This document shows, one piece after another, positions 8,275 to 15,479 of a DNA stretch of 40,170 nucleotides. Below the pieces are notes generated by a model. It had not been told where the DNA came from, made no database searches, and worked only from the letters and a program-made list of their open reading frames with translations. The stretch's first letter is position 1. Each line of letters starts with the position of its first letter. The stretch is taken from the NCBI GenBank assembly GCA_964413425.1, contig CAYPST010000025.1, forward strand, positions 1-40,170. The letters run 5' to 3'. The DNA is from DATFLS01 sp964413425 (GTDB lineage: Bacteria > Fidelibacterota > JAANXI01). The translations under genes were made by a program, and so were the position numbers.

Positions 8275-9286
8275 AATTAACCATCCTGTACTTCATTGAT
8301 GAATACAATATTAATAATACTCCAATAAATAAACTTGCTGTCCACAGATGATATAACTGCATCAAATTCGGAAGCCCGAATCCTACCAGCACTCCCCCGA
8401 TCACAATTTGTGCCGCCACCACAATAACCATGATTTTGCTGCCGTATTCAACCAGTGCAGACGGATTCACACTCCGTTTCCGGATTTGGTCCGCCGTCCA
8501 CCAGGTGAAGGCTGCCACCAGTACACCGAACAGCCCATGCAGAGAACTCACCGGATCCGCCTGCTGCAGGAGCTCGTCTCGCGTAAACAGGGGAAACTGT
8601 GCGGCGGCATGTTCAATCTCCGAACGCACCTGCGTCCCCAGAATGATCTGGAAGATTGTTATGCCCCAGAGAGCCCCCACCAGCTTGCGCAGGGAATCCG
8701 GATACCAGGCATTCCGTTCCATGTCAGGACTCTCAAGATAATAGGCCTGCAGTGCGGTGTAGATAAGGAGGCTCACAATAACGAATGCTATCACCATATG
8801 CAGGGAAACGATCATCGGCTCCAGGCCCGACGAGACCACCTGGCTTCCCTGCCAGCCCTGAAACGCCACCAGCAGAGCGGCGGCCAGGGAGGGATACAGA
8901 ATACGCTTCTCCCGCCGCAAATCTTTCAGGGCCAGAATGGCAACCCCGAGAATCAGGAACCCGATCACCACGCCGATCAGCCGGTTGATATATTCAATCC
9001 AGGCCAGTGTGAAATTGAACAGCGCGGGATCAATGTCCGCCGGGAGCTGGCTGGCCGAGGTGGGCGGAATCCACCGGCCGAAACATTTCGGCCAGTCGGG
9101 ACACCCCAAACCAGCGCCGGAGACCCGCACCAGTCCCCCGACAAATATAAGGAGATACGTTGCGACGATCGCAATTACATTGAATCTGAAATATCGTCTT
9201 GCTTTCGTTCGTATGGCCTGTTCATTCACGTTCAAATTCACTGAATCTCTATAACGGATATCTGTTAAAATATTGATCTTTGGCAA
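8264..9286 (-). CDS. ctaA: Heme A synthase (COX15/CtaA)
   Basis: Membrane enzyme that oxidises the C8 methyl of heme O to the formyl group of heme A. The 340-residue protein has about eight helices, an N-terminal GGLVRVSGAGLGCPDWPKC segment with a cysteine pair (C62, C68), and the helix II glutamate E98 in IEYINR. Three of the four heme-ligand histidines of the family are seen: H163 in SLHMV, H250 in SSLHG and H313 in LYHLW. The position expected to hold the first ligand is Asn (N101, EYIN instead of EYxH). It sits 12 bases downstream of the subunit IV gene and overlaps the following SCO gene. Confidence 0.93.
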   Translation of the reverse strand: MPKINILTDIRYRDSVNLNVNEQAIRTKARRYFRFNVIAIVATYLLIFVGGLVRVSGAGLGCPDWPKCFGRWIPPTSASQLPADIDPALFNFTLAWIEYINRLIGVVIGFLILGVAILALKDLRREKRILYPSLAAALLVAFQGWQGSQVVSSGLEPMIVSLHMVIAFVIVSLLIYTALQAYYLESPDMERNAWYPDSLRKLVGALWGITIFQIILGTQVRSEIEHAAAQFPLFTRDELLQQADPVSSLHGLFGVLVAAFTWWTADQIRKRSVNPSALVEYGSKIMVIVVAAQIVIGGVLVGFGLPNLMQLYHLWTASLFIGVLLILYSSMKYRMVNYGE

Positions 9287-9298
9287 GAGGAGCTGCCA

Positions 9299-9736
9299 TT
9301 AGTGCTCCGCCTGCTGCGAAGTTGCCGTGGAAGTGTCACTTTCTGCAGCCTGCCCTGTCGCACTGCTCGTATCGGTGCCGGCTGTTTCCACAACCTGAGG
9401 CTGCCCGCTGTAGGGTCCGGCAACTTCCTGATAAATATCACCGCGCCGCAACGTATCAAACAAGGTGAGTATGATAAAAAAGGCCAGCATCAGGATCGCC
9501 ATGAGGAAAATGGTGAGATACAGTTTGTTATCATAATACAGGTGCATAAAGATTAACGCCACCAGAGAAGCTTTCAGCGCCGCAATGCCCATTGCCACAA
9601 TCAGGTTAAACGGGCCCAGATGTACAAAGGAAACCGCGACAGTCAATCCGGTAAGGACGAACAGCGCCGCTCCCACTGCAAGATACGTTTTGACGGATAC
9701 AATATGTTCGTTACTCGCTTCTGCGCCTTGTGCCAT
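9299..9736 (-). CDS. Cytochrome c oxidase subunit IV (prokaryotic caa3 type)
   Basis: 145-residue protein with three hydrophobic helices in the order of the Prok_cyt_ox4/caa3 subunit IV family: YLAVGAALFVLTGLTVAVS, an AALKASLVALIFMHLYYD segment, and a third helix ending at TLFDTLRRGD. The last 35 or so residues form a low-complexity Ser/Thr/Ala/Gln/Glu tail that is longer than usual. It is encoded 4 bases after subunit III and belongs to the oxidase operon. Confidence 0.88.
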   Translation of the reverse strand: MAQGAEASNEHIVSVKTYLAVGAALFVLTGLTVAVSFVHLGPFNLIVAMGIAALKASLVALIFMHLYYDNKLYLTIFLMAILMLAFFIILTLFDTLRRGDIYQEVAGPYSGQPQVVETAGTDTSSATGQAAESDTSTATSQQAEH

Positions 9737-9740
9737 ACGA

Positions 9741-10397
9741 TCACCCCACTAAATACAGTAATGGAAATAAAAAGATCCAGATAATATCAACCAGATGCCA
9801 GTAAAGGCCGGTCATTTCGATGGGCGTATAATACTCCGGTGAGAAGTGGTTCTGCGTGGTCCGGTACAGCGCCCATCCGATAACAAGCATCCCGGCCAGG
9901 ACGTGCAAACCATGCAGACCGGTCATCGTAAAATACACACTGAAAAAGATATGCGGATTGGTGCCGGCGATACCGGTATAGGAGTAATATTCCCCCGGGA
10001 GTTGTCCCAGATGAAATTTATGTGCGTATTCGAAATATTTTATCACCAGAAATACCGCTGCGAGGGCAATGGTGGACGCCAGAAACACGATGGTCTTTTT
10101 TCGCTCTCCCACCCGGATGGAATGAATCGCCAATGCTACCGTCACCGAACTGGTGATCAATACCAGGGTATTCACAGCTCCCAGGGTGGTATTCAGATGC
10201 ACATGGGCGTTATAGAATATCTCCGGATTCCACGCCCGGTAGAACACGTAAAAACCGAATAAGCCACCAAACAGGAGAATTTCCGTCAGCAGGAAAATCC
10301 ACATTCCCAGCTTGGCGGATTCCCGCTGCTGCTCGGCGTCGCTGAAATGATGCTGTAAATACGACGGATGCTCTGCTGCTTCAGTTGCGTTGCTCAT
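9741..10397 (-). CDS. ctaE: Cytochrome c oxidase subunit III
   Basis: 218-residue integral membrane subunit of the heme-copper oxidase. It has the family segments GMWIFLLTEILLFGG (about 31-45), FYRAWNPE, a central FEYAHKF with a conserved glutamate, FFSVYFTMTGLHGLHVLAGM, and a C-terminal GLYWHLVDIIWIFLFPLLYL. Its length matches the bacterial short form. The start codon overlaps the stop of subunit I (ATGA at 10394-10397), so translation is coupled. Confidence 0.96.
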   Translation of the reverse strand: MSNATEAAEHPSYLQHHFSDAEQQRESAKLGMWIFLLTEILLFGGLFGFYVFYRAWNPEIFYNAHVHLNTTLGAVNTLVLITSSVTVALAIHSIRVGERKKTIVFLASTIALAAVFLVIKYFEYAHKFHLGQLPGEYYSYTGIAGTNPHIFFSVYFTMTGLHGLHVLAGMLVIGWALYRTTQNHFSPEYYTPIEMTGLYWHLVDIIWIFLFPLLYLVG

Positions 10398-12040
10398 GTC
10401 ACTGCGCCTGCTCTGTCTGGTTTGACTAAAACTTTGTCGTGGTCATACGGACCATATTCAATGGTCGGATTCTGTTCAAAATTGTGCGGGGGCGGGGGCG
10501 AATCCACCATCCACTCGAGCGTAAGGGCACCCCAGGGATTCTTCCCGGCTTTTTTGCCCCACTTGATGGCATGAATCAAGACCACCGCCATAATCAGCAG
10601 TCCCAGTCCGAGAATCCAGGAGCCGCCGGTGGACAGCACCTGCAGTATCTGATATTTTTCAGGATAGAGGAAATACCGCCGCGGCATGCCCTGGGTGCCC
10701 ATGATGAACATCGGGAAAAAGGTGAAATTAAATCCCAGGAACACCAGCAATGCGGAGGCCTGCCCCCAGGTTTCATTATACATGCGGCCCCAGATCTTCG
10801 GCCACCAGTAGAACAATCCTCCAAAGAAAGCCATGATGGTCCCGCCCATCATCACATAGTGAAAATGCGCCACCACAAAGTAGGTATCGGTCACATGCAC
10901 GTCCACCGCCGTGGCTCCCAGGAATATTCCGGTCAGCCCTCCGATGGCGAACGTAAAGAAGAAACTGAGGGTAAACAGCATGGGTGTTTCAAAGGTGATG
11001 GCGCCTTTGTACATGGTGGACACCCAGTTGAACATTTTCACGCCCGAGGGAATCGCCACCAGAAAAGTCAGGAATGAAAAGATAAGAGTCGCATACTGGG
11101 ACTGTCCGCTTACAAACATATGATGCCCCCAGACGCCGAAACTCAGAAAGGCGATGGCGATACTGGAATAGGCAATGGGCTTGAACCCGAAGATCTTCCG
11201 ATGGGAAAAGGTTGAGACCAGCTCACTGATGATTCCCATCCCTGGGAGAATCATAATATACACCGCAGGATGTGAGTAGAACCAGAAAAAGTGCTGAAAC
11301 AGCACCGGATCGCCGCCCATGGCGGGATCAAAAATACCGATGCCAAATGCCCGCTCCAGGATGAGGAGAACCAGGGTGATTCCCAGAACCGGCGTCGCCA
11401 GCACCTGGATGATTCCCGTGGCATAGATCCCCCAGACAAAGAGCGGCATCTTGTACCATGTCATACCGGGAGCACGCAGTTTATGAATGGTTGCGATAAA
11501 ATTTAACCCGGTGAAGATAGAGGAGAATCCCAGAATAAAAACTGCAAATACCATCGTGATTACTGCGCCGGTGGTCTGGGTACTATACGGTGTGTAGAAC
11601 GTCCATCCGGTATCCACCGAACCAGCCAGAATGGCATACACTGCTAATCCGGACCCCACCATGTAAAAATACCAGCTGGCCAGGTTCAACCGGGGAAAGG
11701 CGACATCTTTGGCTCCAATCTGGATGGGCAGCGCAAAATTCCCCAGAATCGCCGGGACGGAGGGAATAATGAACATGAAGATCATGATCGCCCCGTGCAG
11801 GGTGAACAGCTGATTATAGGTTTTCGCCTGAATTAAATCAGGTCCCGGACCGAGGAGTTCAATACGGAGAAACAACGCCAACACTCCACCGAACAGGAAC
11901 ATGAGCATGATCGACCAGAGATAGAGAATGCCGATACGTTTGTGATCCAGGGTCAGCAGCCAGGATTTTATACCACGGGTGACGTTCAAATAGTTGACTT
12001 TTTCTTCCCCATGGGCTGCAGTAAGTGTTTCTGCGTTCAT
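10394..12040 (-). CDS. ctaD: Cytochrome c oxidase subunit I, A2-type (caa3)
   Basis: 548-residue catalytic subunit that reduces oxygen at the heme a3-CuB centre and pumps protons. Ligands are visible: H82 (TLHG) and H394 for low-spin heme, H392 for heme a3, and H257, H306 and H307 for CuB, with the cross-linking tyrosine Y261. The helix VI motif is YSHPAVY (255-261) instead of the GHPEVY of A1 enzymes. This is the A2-subfamily hallmark known from Rhodothermus and Thermus caa3 oxidases. K335 (SGVKMF) matches the K-channel lysine, and D112 (AKDVAFPRLN) lies in a conserved polar loop. It is encoded 6 bases after subunit II. Confidence 0.98.
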   Translation of the reverse strand: MNAETLTAAHGEEKVNYLNVTRGIKSWLLTLDHKRIGILYLWSIMLMFLFGGVLALFLRIELLGPGPDLIQAKTYNQLFTLHGAIMIFMFIIPSVPAILGNFALPIQIGAKDVAFPRLNLASWYFYMVGSGLAVYAILAGSVDTGWTFYTPYSTQTTGAVITMVFAVFILGFSSIFTGLNFIATIHKLRAPGMTWYKMPLFVWGIYATGIIQVLATPVLGITLVLLILERAFGIGIFDPAMGGDPVLFQHFFWFYSHPAVYIMILPGMGIISELVSTFSHRKIFGFKPIAYSSIAIAFLSFGVWGHHMFVSGQSQYATLIFSFLTFLVAIPSGVKMFNWVSTMYKGAITFETPMLFTLSFFFTFAIGGLTGIFLGATAVDVHVTDTYFVVAHFHYVMMGGTIMAFFGGLFYWWPKIWGRMYNETWGQASALLVFLGFNFTFFPMFIMGTQGMPRRYFLYPEKYQILQVLSTGGSWILGLGLLIMAVVLIHAIKWGKKAGKNPWGALTLEWMVDSPPPPHNFEQNPTIEYGPYDHDKVLVKPDRAGAVT

Positions 12041-12046
12041 ATCGGT

Positions 12047-13036
12047 TTACTCTGCCAGTTGTTGTTCGTCTTCAATCTGTTCAACTTCACTCAATGACTT
12101 GAGATACGCCACCAGGGCATCCAGCTGCCGGTCATTCACTAATCCCTGAAATGTGGGCATCACCGGCTGGAAGCCCTGGGTGATCTTCGCCTGCGGATTC
12201 AGGATGGATTCCCGGAGATAATTCTCATCAGCCATGACGGTACTGCCGTCGGATAACGTGACCTCATGTCCGTATAGATTTTGAAGTGTCGGCCCCACAT
12301 TGGCACTCCCATCCACCGAATGGCAGGTATTGCATGCCCGGCTTGTATAGAGCTGTTTTCCCTGGGCTACCAATGACTGGCCGTCAGGGGCCTCACCAGC
12401 GGGGCCGCCCTCCAGATACGAGGCATAATCATCCCGGGAAACCACCCGCACTGTGCCCAGCATCTCGGAGTGCCCATCTCCGCAAAATTCGGCACAGTAA
12501 ATATCGAACGTTCCGGTACGGCTGGCTTCAAACCAGGTGATTGTATACCGGCTGGGCACCACATCCTGCTTGATCCGAAACTGGGGCACATAAAAACTGT
12601 GTATCACATCGTCCGAGGACATCAACAGCTTCACCGGCTGATTCACCGGCACCACCAATTCATTGATGCTGTTGGATCCGTTGGGATAATCGAACACCCA
12701 CATCCACTGCCTGCCGGTGACTTTGATTTCCAGCGCATCCCTGGGGACAACCTGCAGTTTCATAAACGTGTTGAACCCCCAGGCAAACACAATAATCACC
12801 AGGATAATCGGTACCAGCGTCCAGACGATTTCCAGCTTGACATTGTACGCCACGTGCGACGTGGCATCCGGACGATCCTCCCGCCGCCGGTACTTGATAA
12901 TGAAATAGACCGATAATCCGACAATCAGGAGAAAAAAGAATACCGACGCCCAGAGAATGAAATAAAACAACGCATCGACTTCACCGGCGACCGTTGAACT
13001 GCCTTCCGGCATCCAGAATGTTCCAGTCGTGTCCAT
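12047..13036 (-). CDS. ctaC: Cytochrome c oxidase subunit II with fused cytochrome c domain
   Basis: 329-residue caa3-type subunit II. Two N-terminal helices (about 24-48 and 69-91) precede the cupredoxin domain. CuA ligands are H146 (VIHSFYVP), C181 and C185 (CAEFC), H189 and M192. A C-terminal class I cytochrome c domain follows, with CNTCH at 235-239 and distal methionine M293 (VMPTF). The fused heme c accepts electrons from a small cytochrome or directly from alternative complex III. There is no clear lipobox at the N-terminus. It is the first oxidase gene, 29 bases after the SCO gene. Confidence 0.97.
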   Translation of the reverse strand: MDTTGTFWMPEGSSTVAGEVDALFYFILWASVFFFLLIVGLSVYFIIKYRRREDRPDATSHVAYNVKLEIVWTLVPIILVIIVFAWGFNTFMKLQVVPRDALEIKVTGRQWMWVFDYPNGSNSINELVVPVNQPVKLLMSSDDVIHSFYVPQFRIKQDVVPSRYTITWFEASRTGTFDIYCAEFCGDGHSEMLGTVRVVSRDDYASYLEGGPAGEAPDGQSLVAQGKQLYTSRACNTCHSVDGSANVGPTLQNLYGHEVTLSDGSTVMADENYLRESILNPQAKITQGFQPVMPTFQGLVNDRQLDALVAYLKSLSEVEQIEDEQQLAE

Positions 13037-13065
13037 GACCTGTACTTCCTACCCGACTCGTTCGC

Positions 13066-13878
13066 TTATGACTTTTTCTTCTTGTGCGTTTCTTTCCACC
13101 AATAAACTCCCAGCACAGATCCCAGGATCACTACTGTGAACGCGCCACCGATCTTCATGAGATTTTCCGCAAACAGGACATACCCCTCGGCATCTGGATC
13201 ATACTGATAACAATATAAAAGCAGCTTATCGGCGGCATTCCCGACCGTCCCCTGCGCTCCTTCCAGAAGTGCCAATCTCAAATTCCTTTGTTGATGGTCA
13301 ATTCCGTACAGATAGCGAGTGATTTTTCCGTTTTCAGTCAGCACGTAGGAGACCGCCGGATGGGCATAAATGTCATTCTCTTCCACGTAATAGTATTGAA
13401 AACCCAGCGCTTCGGCCAGGGCACGGGACTGACTCTCCTCCCCAACCAGGAAGACCCATCCATCGCCGCTCACCTGCTTTTCCATGCTGCCCAGATACGC
13501 TTCGTGCTTTGAACGTGCAAGCGCCGCCGTTTCGCGCGGATCAATACTGACCGCAACCATCTGATATTCTTCTCCGGGCGTCCAGGCCAGGCTGTCCACA
13601 CTTTTCCGGAGGCCGTTGAGCACCAGGGTGCACAGCATCGGGCATTCATAATACACCAGCGTTAACAGCACCGGTTTGCCCTGTTGAAAGTATTTTCGGA
13701 GCGCGACCTGTTCGCCGTGATGATTGGTAAATTGCAAATCCAGCGGTATGGTATCACCCGGCTGCTCATTGACATTAATTTTTTGCAGTGACTGTGGATT
13801 CTGATCTGTTGTCTGTGCGAAAATGGTCGTATTTGTCATAATTATGGCGATAAAAAAAATGATAGCACGCTTCATCAT
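13066..13878 (-). CDS. SCO family protein with C-terminal membrane anchor (upstream copy)
   Basis: About 270 residues with this start (286 from the ATG at 13926). The start at 13878 begins MMKRAIIFFIAIIM and gives a clean signal peptide, while the longer form puts 16 hydrophilic residues in front of it. The thioredoxin-like domain has CPMLC (C79, C83) as metal-binding cysteines and a downstream YAHPAVSYVL that supplies the histidine. A C-terminal helix (GGAFTVVILGSVLGVYWW) and a lysine-rich tail anchor it, unlike the N-terminally anchored copy at 7672. It lies immediately before ctaC and probably serves CuA assembly. Confidence 0.9.
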   Translation of the reverse strand: MMKRAIIFFIAIIMTNTTIFAQTTDQNPQSLQKINVNEQPGDTIPLDLQFTNHHGEQVALRKYFQQGKPVLLTLVYYECPMLCTLVLNGLRKSVDSLAWTPGEEYQMVAVSIDPRETAALARSKHEAYLGSMEKQVSGDGWVFLVGEESQSRALAEALGFQYYYVEENDIYAHPAVSYVLTENGKITRYLYGIDHQQRNLRLALLEGAQGTVGNAADKLLLYCYQYDPDAEGYVLFAENLMKIGGAFTVVILGSVLGVYWWKETHKKKKS

Positions 13879-13971
13879 CTCATATCCCGGTCTTCGCTTT
13901 TGCATATCTTTGTATGATGTTTTCATGGTATCAATGTTACAGCATTTTTCTCAGCTTTCAAAAAATACGGC

Positions 13972-14337
13972 TTAATCGATGGCTTGTTCCTCACTTTCTC
14001 GCACCCGGCCGCGAAACGCTTCCCGGGCTTCCAGGCGCATGGCACGCTCAACGGGAATGCGGTAGATACCTGCAGAGGAATCGATGATGCCATAAGTATG
14101 AAGGCCCTGATCCTCTCGTTCCCGCAGCTGCTGCAGCGCTTCCGATTGGGGCTCCAGCACCTGCTGATAGGTGATCCGCTCCTTGCTGCTGATGAAGAAA
14201 CTATTTAAAAAAATAATCGCAAGCACCAGAAATACTGCAATAATTGCCACAATGATTAAAATGCGCCGGACATTGACATCGCTGAGTTCGTATCCGGCCG
14301 CGATATCTTCCTGAGTCGGATGTTCATCTTTAGCCAT
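13972..14337 (-). CDS. Small single-pass membrane protein of the Act/caa3 cluster
   Basis: 121 residues: an acidic cytoplasmic head, one hydrophobic helix (about 25-48, ILIIVAIIAVFLVLAIIFL), then a soluble part with a coiled-coil-like stretch and a GIYRIPVERAM segment (about 90-100). I do not recognise a named family. From memory, small proteins with a similar YRIP(V/I)xRAM stretch recur between act and cox genes in related genomes; that recollection was not verified. Its place between actF and the SCO gene suggests an assembly or supercomplex-linking subunit, but no function can be read from the sequence. Confidence 0.8.
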   Translation of the reverse strand: MAKDEHPTQEDIAAGYELSDVNVRRILIIVAIIAVFLVLAIIFLNSFFISSKERITYQQVLEPQSEALQQLREREDQGLHTYGIIDSSAGIYRIPVERAMRLEAREAFRGRVRESEEQAID

Positions 14338-14354
14338 TTTGAAGACTCCTTTGA

Positions 14355-14373
14355 GCCGCGAAGACCCGCTAAG
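14355..14373 (+). repeat. GCCGCGAAG-type repeat, short outer copy
   Basis: The copy reads GCCGCGAAGACCCGCTAAG and is followed by a T-rich run. It is a shortened arm at the left edge of the GxxExxY cassette, directly upstream of the 121-residue membrane protein gene. Confidence 0.7.
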
Positions 14374-14420
14374 TATTTTTTATGACTTTTTTTCAATTAT
14401 GCACTCTTCTATTCTGCTTT

Positions 14421-14500
14421 TTCTTCGTGTTTCTTCGCGTTCTTCGCGGCAATGCAGTGTTCTGCCCGTGGGCCGCGAAGTGACGCGAAGTACCGCTAAG
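14421..14500. repeat. Hairpin-forming repeat pair left of the GxxExxY gene
   Basis: An inverted arm (14421-14450, TTCTTCGTGTTTCTTCGCG onward) and a direct arm (14472-14500, GCCGCGAAGTGACGCGAAG onward) are separated by 21 bases. The two arms are near reverse complements and could form a long imperfect hairpin. The right arm ends 6 bases before the GxxExxY stop codon. Confidence 0.85.
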
Positions 14501-14506
14501 TTTATT

Positions 14507-14923
14507 TTATTTATCGGTATCATACCAATTATCATTTCCTTTAGAATAAACAAATCTTTTCCATTCAAGCTTCGGATAACTGCCAAAATTTATAAGCAAA
14601 CCAACCTCTAAATTTGTTGCCTTTAAATAGTTAATCATTTGCGCCTCTTCTCTCCTCGTTAATTTTGGTATACATTTCAATTCCACTAACACTTTATCAT
14701 AACCAATAAAATCCGCGATAAATTCTTTATTGAGCTGCTGCCCCTTATATTTGACAAGTATTTTAACCTGAGTTCTATAAGGGATATTCCTTTTTTCGGC
14801 TTCCAAGGTCAATGCTTCTTCATACACAGATTCCAGGAATCCGGGACCAAGTTCAGTATGCACCTCCATAGCCGCCCCAATAATTTTGTACACCTCCTCC
14901 TTATAAAGCAGATCTCTCTTCAT
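14507..14923 (-). CDS. GxxExxY family protein (PD-(D/E)xK nuclease-like)
   Basis: 138 residues from the ATG at 14923; a TTG at 14941 would add six. The family signature is G28-F-L-E31-S-V-Y34 within ELGPGFLESVYEEAL. Downstream, D71, E81-x-K83 (VLVELK) and Q95-x3-Y99 match the spacing of a PD-(D/E)xK nuclease core, and INFG (111-114) is also typical. Family members are generally uncharacterised; nuclease activity is inferred from the fold motif. The gene is markedly more AT-rich than the neighbouring respiratory genes and is bracketed by hairpin-forming repeats on both sides. It interrupts the act/caa3 cluster, so it was probably acquired with the repeats. Confidence 0.88.
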   Translation of the reverse strand: MKRDLLYKEEVYKIIGAAMEVHTELGPGFLESVYEEALTLEAEKRNIPYRTQVKILVKYKGQQLNKEFIADFIGYDKVLVELKCIPKLTRREEAQMINYLKATNLEVGLLINFGSYPKLEWKRFVYSKGNDNWYDTDK

Positions 14924-14954
14924 TCGCCGTTGATTTATCAATTTATCGCAATCT

Positions 14955-15033
14955 TTCTTCGTGTTCCTTCGCGCCTCTCCGCGGCTGCCGGGTTATTCCT
15001 TTAAGCCGCGAAGAGACGCGAATACTCGCTAAG
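14955..15033. repeat. Hairpin-forming repeat pair right of the GxxExxY gene
   Basis: An inverted arm (14955-14985, TTCTTCGTGTTCCTTCGCG onward) and a direct arm (15005-15033, GCCGCGAAGAGACGCGAA onward) are separated by 19 bases. The pair mirrors the one at 14421-14500, so the gene sits between two hairpin elements. Confidence 0.85.
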
Positions 15034-15234
15034 TTTTATTACGACTATTAAGCACAATCAGTTTGTGAGAAGTAGAGGGACGCCTGAATGCACTTTGACA
15101 GATGATCTTCTCCTTCTCCCCCCCTTCGATAAGGGAAGAAAGGAAACCAGAAACACCATCACCAGCGGAGACACCCTCTCCTGAGCATAATTAATAGTCA
15201 TATATTTCACTGGAATTTTTTCTTTTTTTAATCT

Positions 15235-15265
15235 TTCTTCGTGTTCCTTCGCGCCTCTCCGCGGC
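15235..15265 (-). repeat. GCCGCGAAG-type repeat arm in the duplicated unit
   Basis: This arm is identical to the one at 14955-14985. The partner arm begins at 15285 (GCCG) and is cut off by the N run. Confidence 0.85.
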
Positions 15266-15288
15266 TGCCGGGTTATTCCTTTAAGCCG

Positions 15289-15388
15289 NNNNNNNNNNNN
15301 NNNNNNNNNNNNNNNNNNNNNNNNNNNNNNNNNNNNNNNNNNNNNNNNNNNNNNNNNNNNNNNNNNNNNNNNNNNNNNNNNNNNNNNN
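15289..15388. other. Assembly gap of exactly 100 N
   Basis: One hundred undetermined bases, a conventional placeholder length. Both edges lie inside duplicated repeat sequence, which explains the failed assembly. The 113-codon minus-strand reading frame across it is not real. Confidence 0.97.
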
Positions 15389-15445
15389 CTCCTGAGCATA
15401 ATTAATAGTCATATATTTCACTGGAATTTTTTCTTTTTTTAATTT

Positions 15446-15476
15446 TTCTTCGTGTTTCTTCGCGGACCTTCGCGGC
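15446..15476 (-). repeat. GCCGCGAAG-type repeat arm abutting actF
   Basis: The plus strand reads TTCTTCGTGTTTCTTCGCGG and ends TTCGCGGC. It differs in several bases from the duplicated copies at 14955 and 15235, so it is the outer, non-duplicated arm. It ends three bases before the actF stop codon at 15480. Confidence 0.85.
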
Positions 15477-15479
15477 TGC

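Larger units (their letters stand above)
14951..15443. repeat. Tandem duplication of about 280 bp, interrupted by the assembly gap
   Basis: Bases 14951-15008 recur at 15231-15288, immediately before the N run. Bases 15178-15232 recur at 15389-15443, immediately after it. Both matches are exact. The simplest reading is a unit of about 280 bp present at least twice. A second complete unit would need about 169 bases in place of the 100 N. Confidence 0.8.

Noticed and set aside
8408..9244. 278-codon plus-strand frame opposite ctaA
   Set aside because: Antisense shadow of the clearly identified ctaA gene, without recognisable domains.
15058..15399. 113-codon minus-strand frame across the N run
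   Set aside because: A third of it is undetermined sequence and the rest is repeat DNA; it exists only because N codons are not stops.
14355..15476. CRISPR array
   Set aside because: The repeats alternate in orientation, vary in sequence, and are separated by 19-21 bases within pairs but by hundreds between pairs; no regular spacers and no cas genes.
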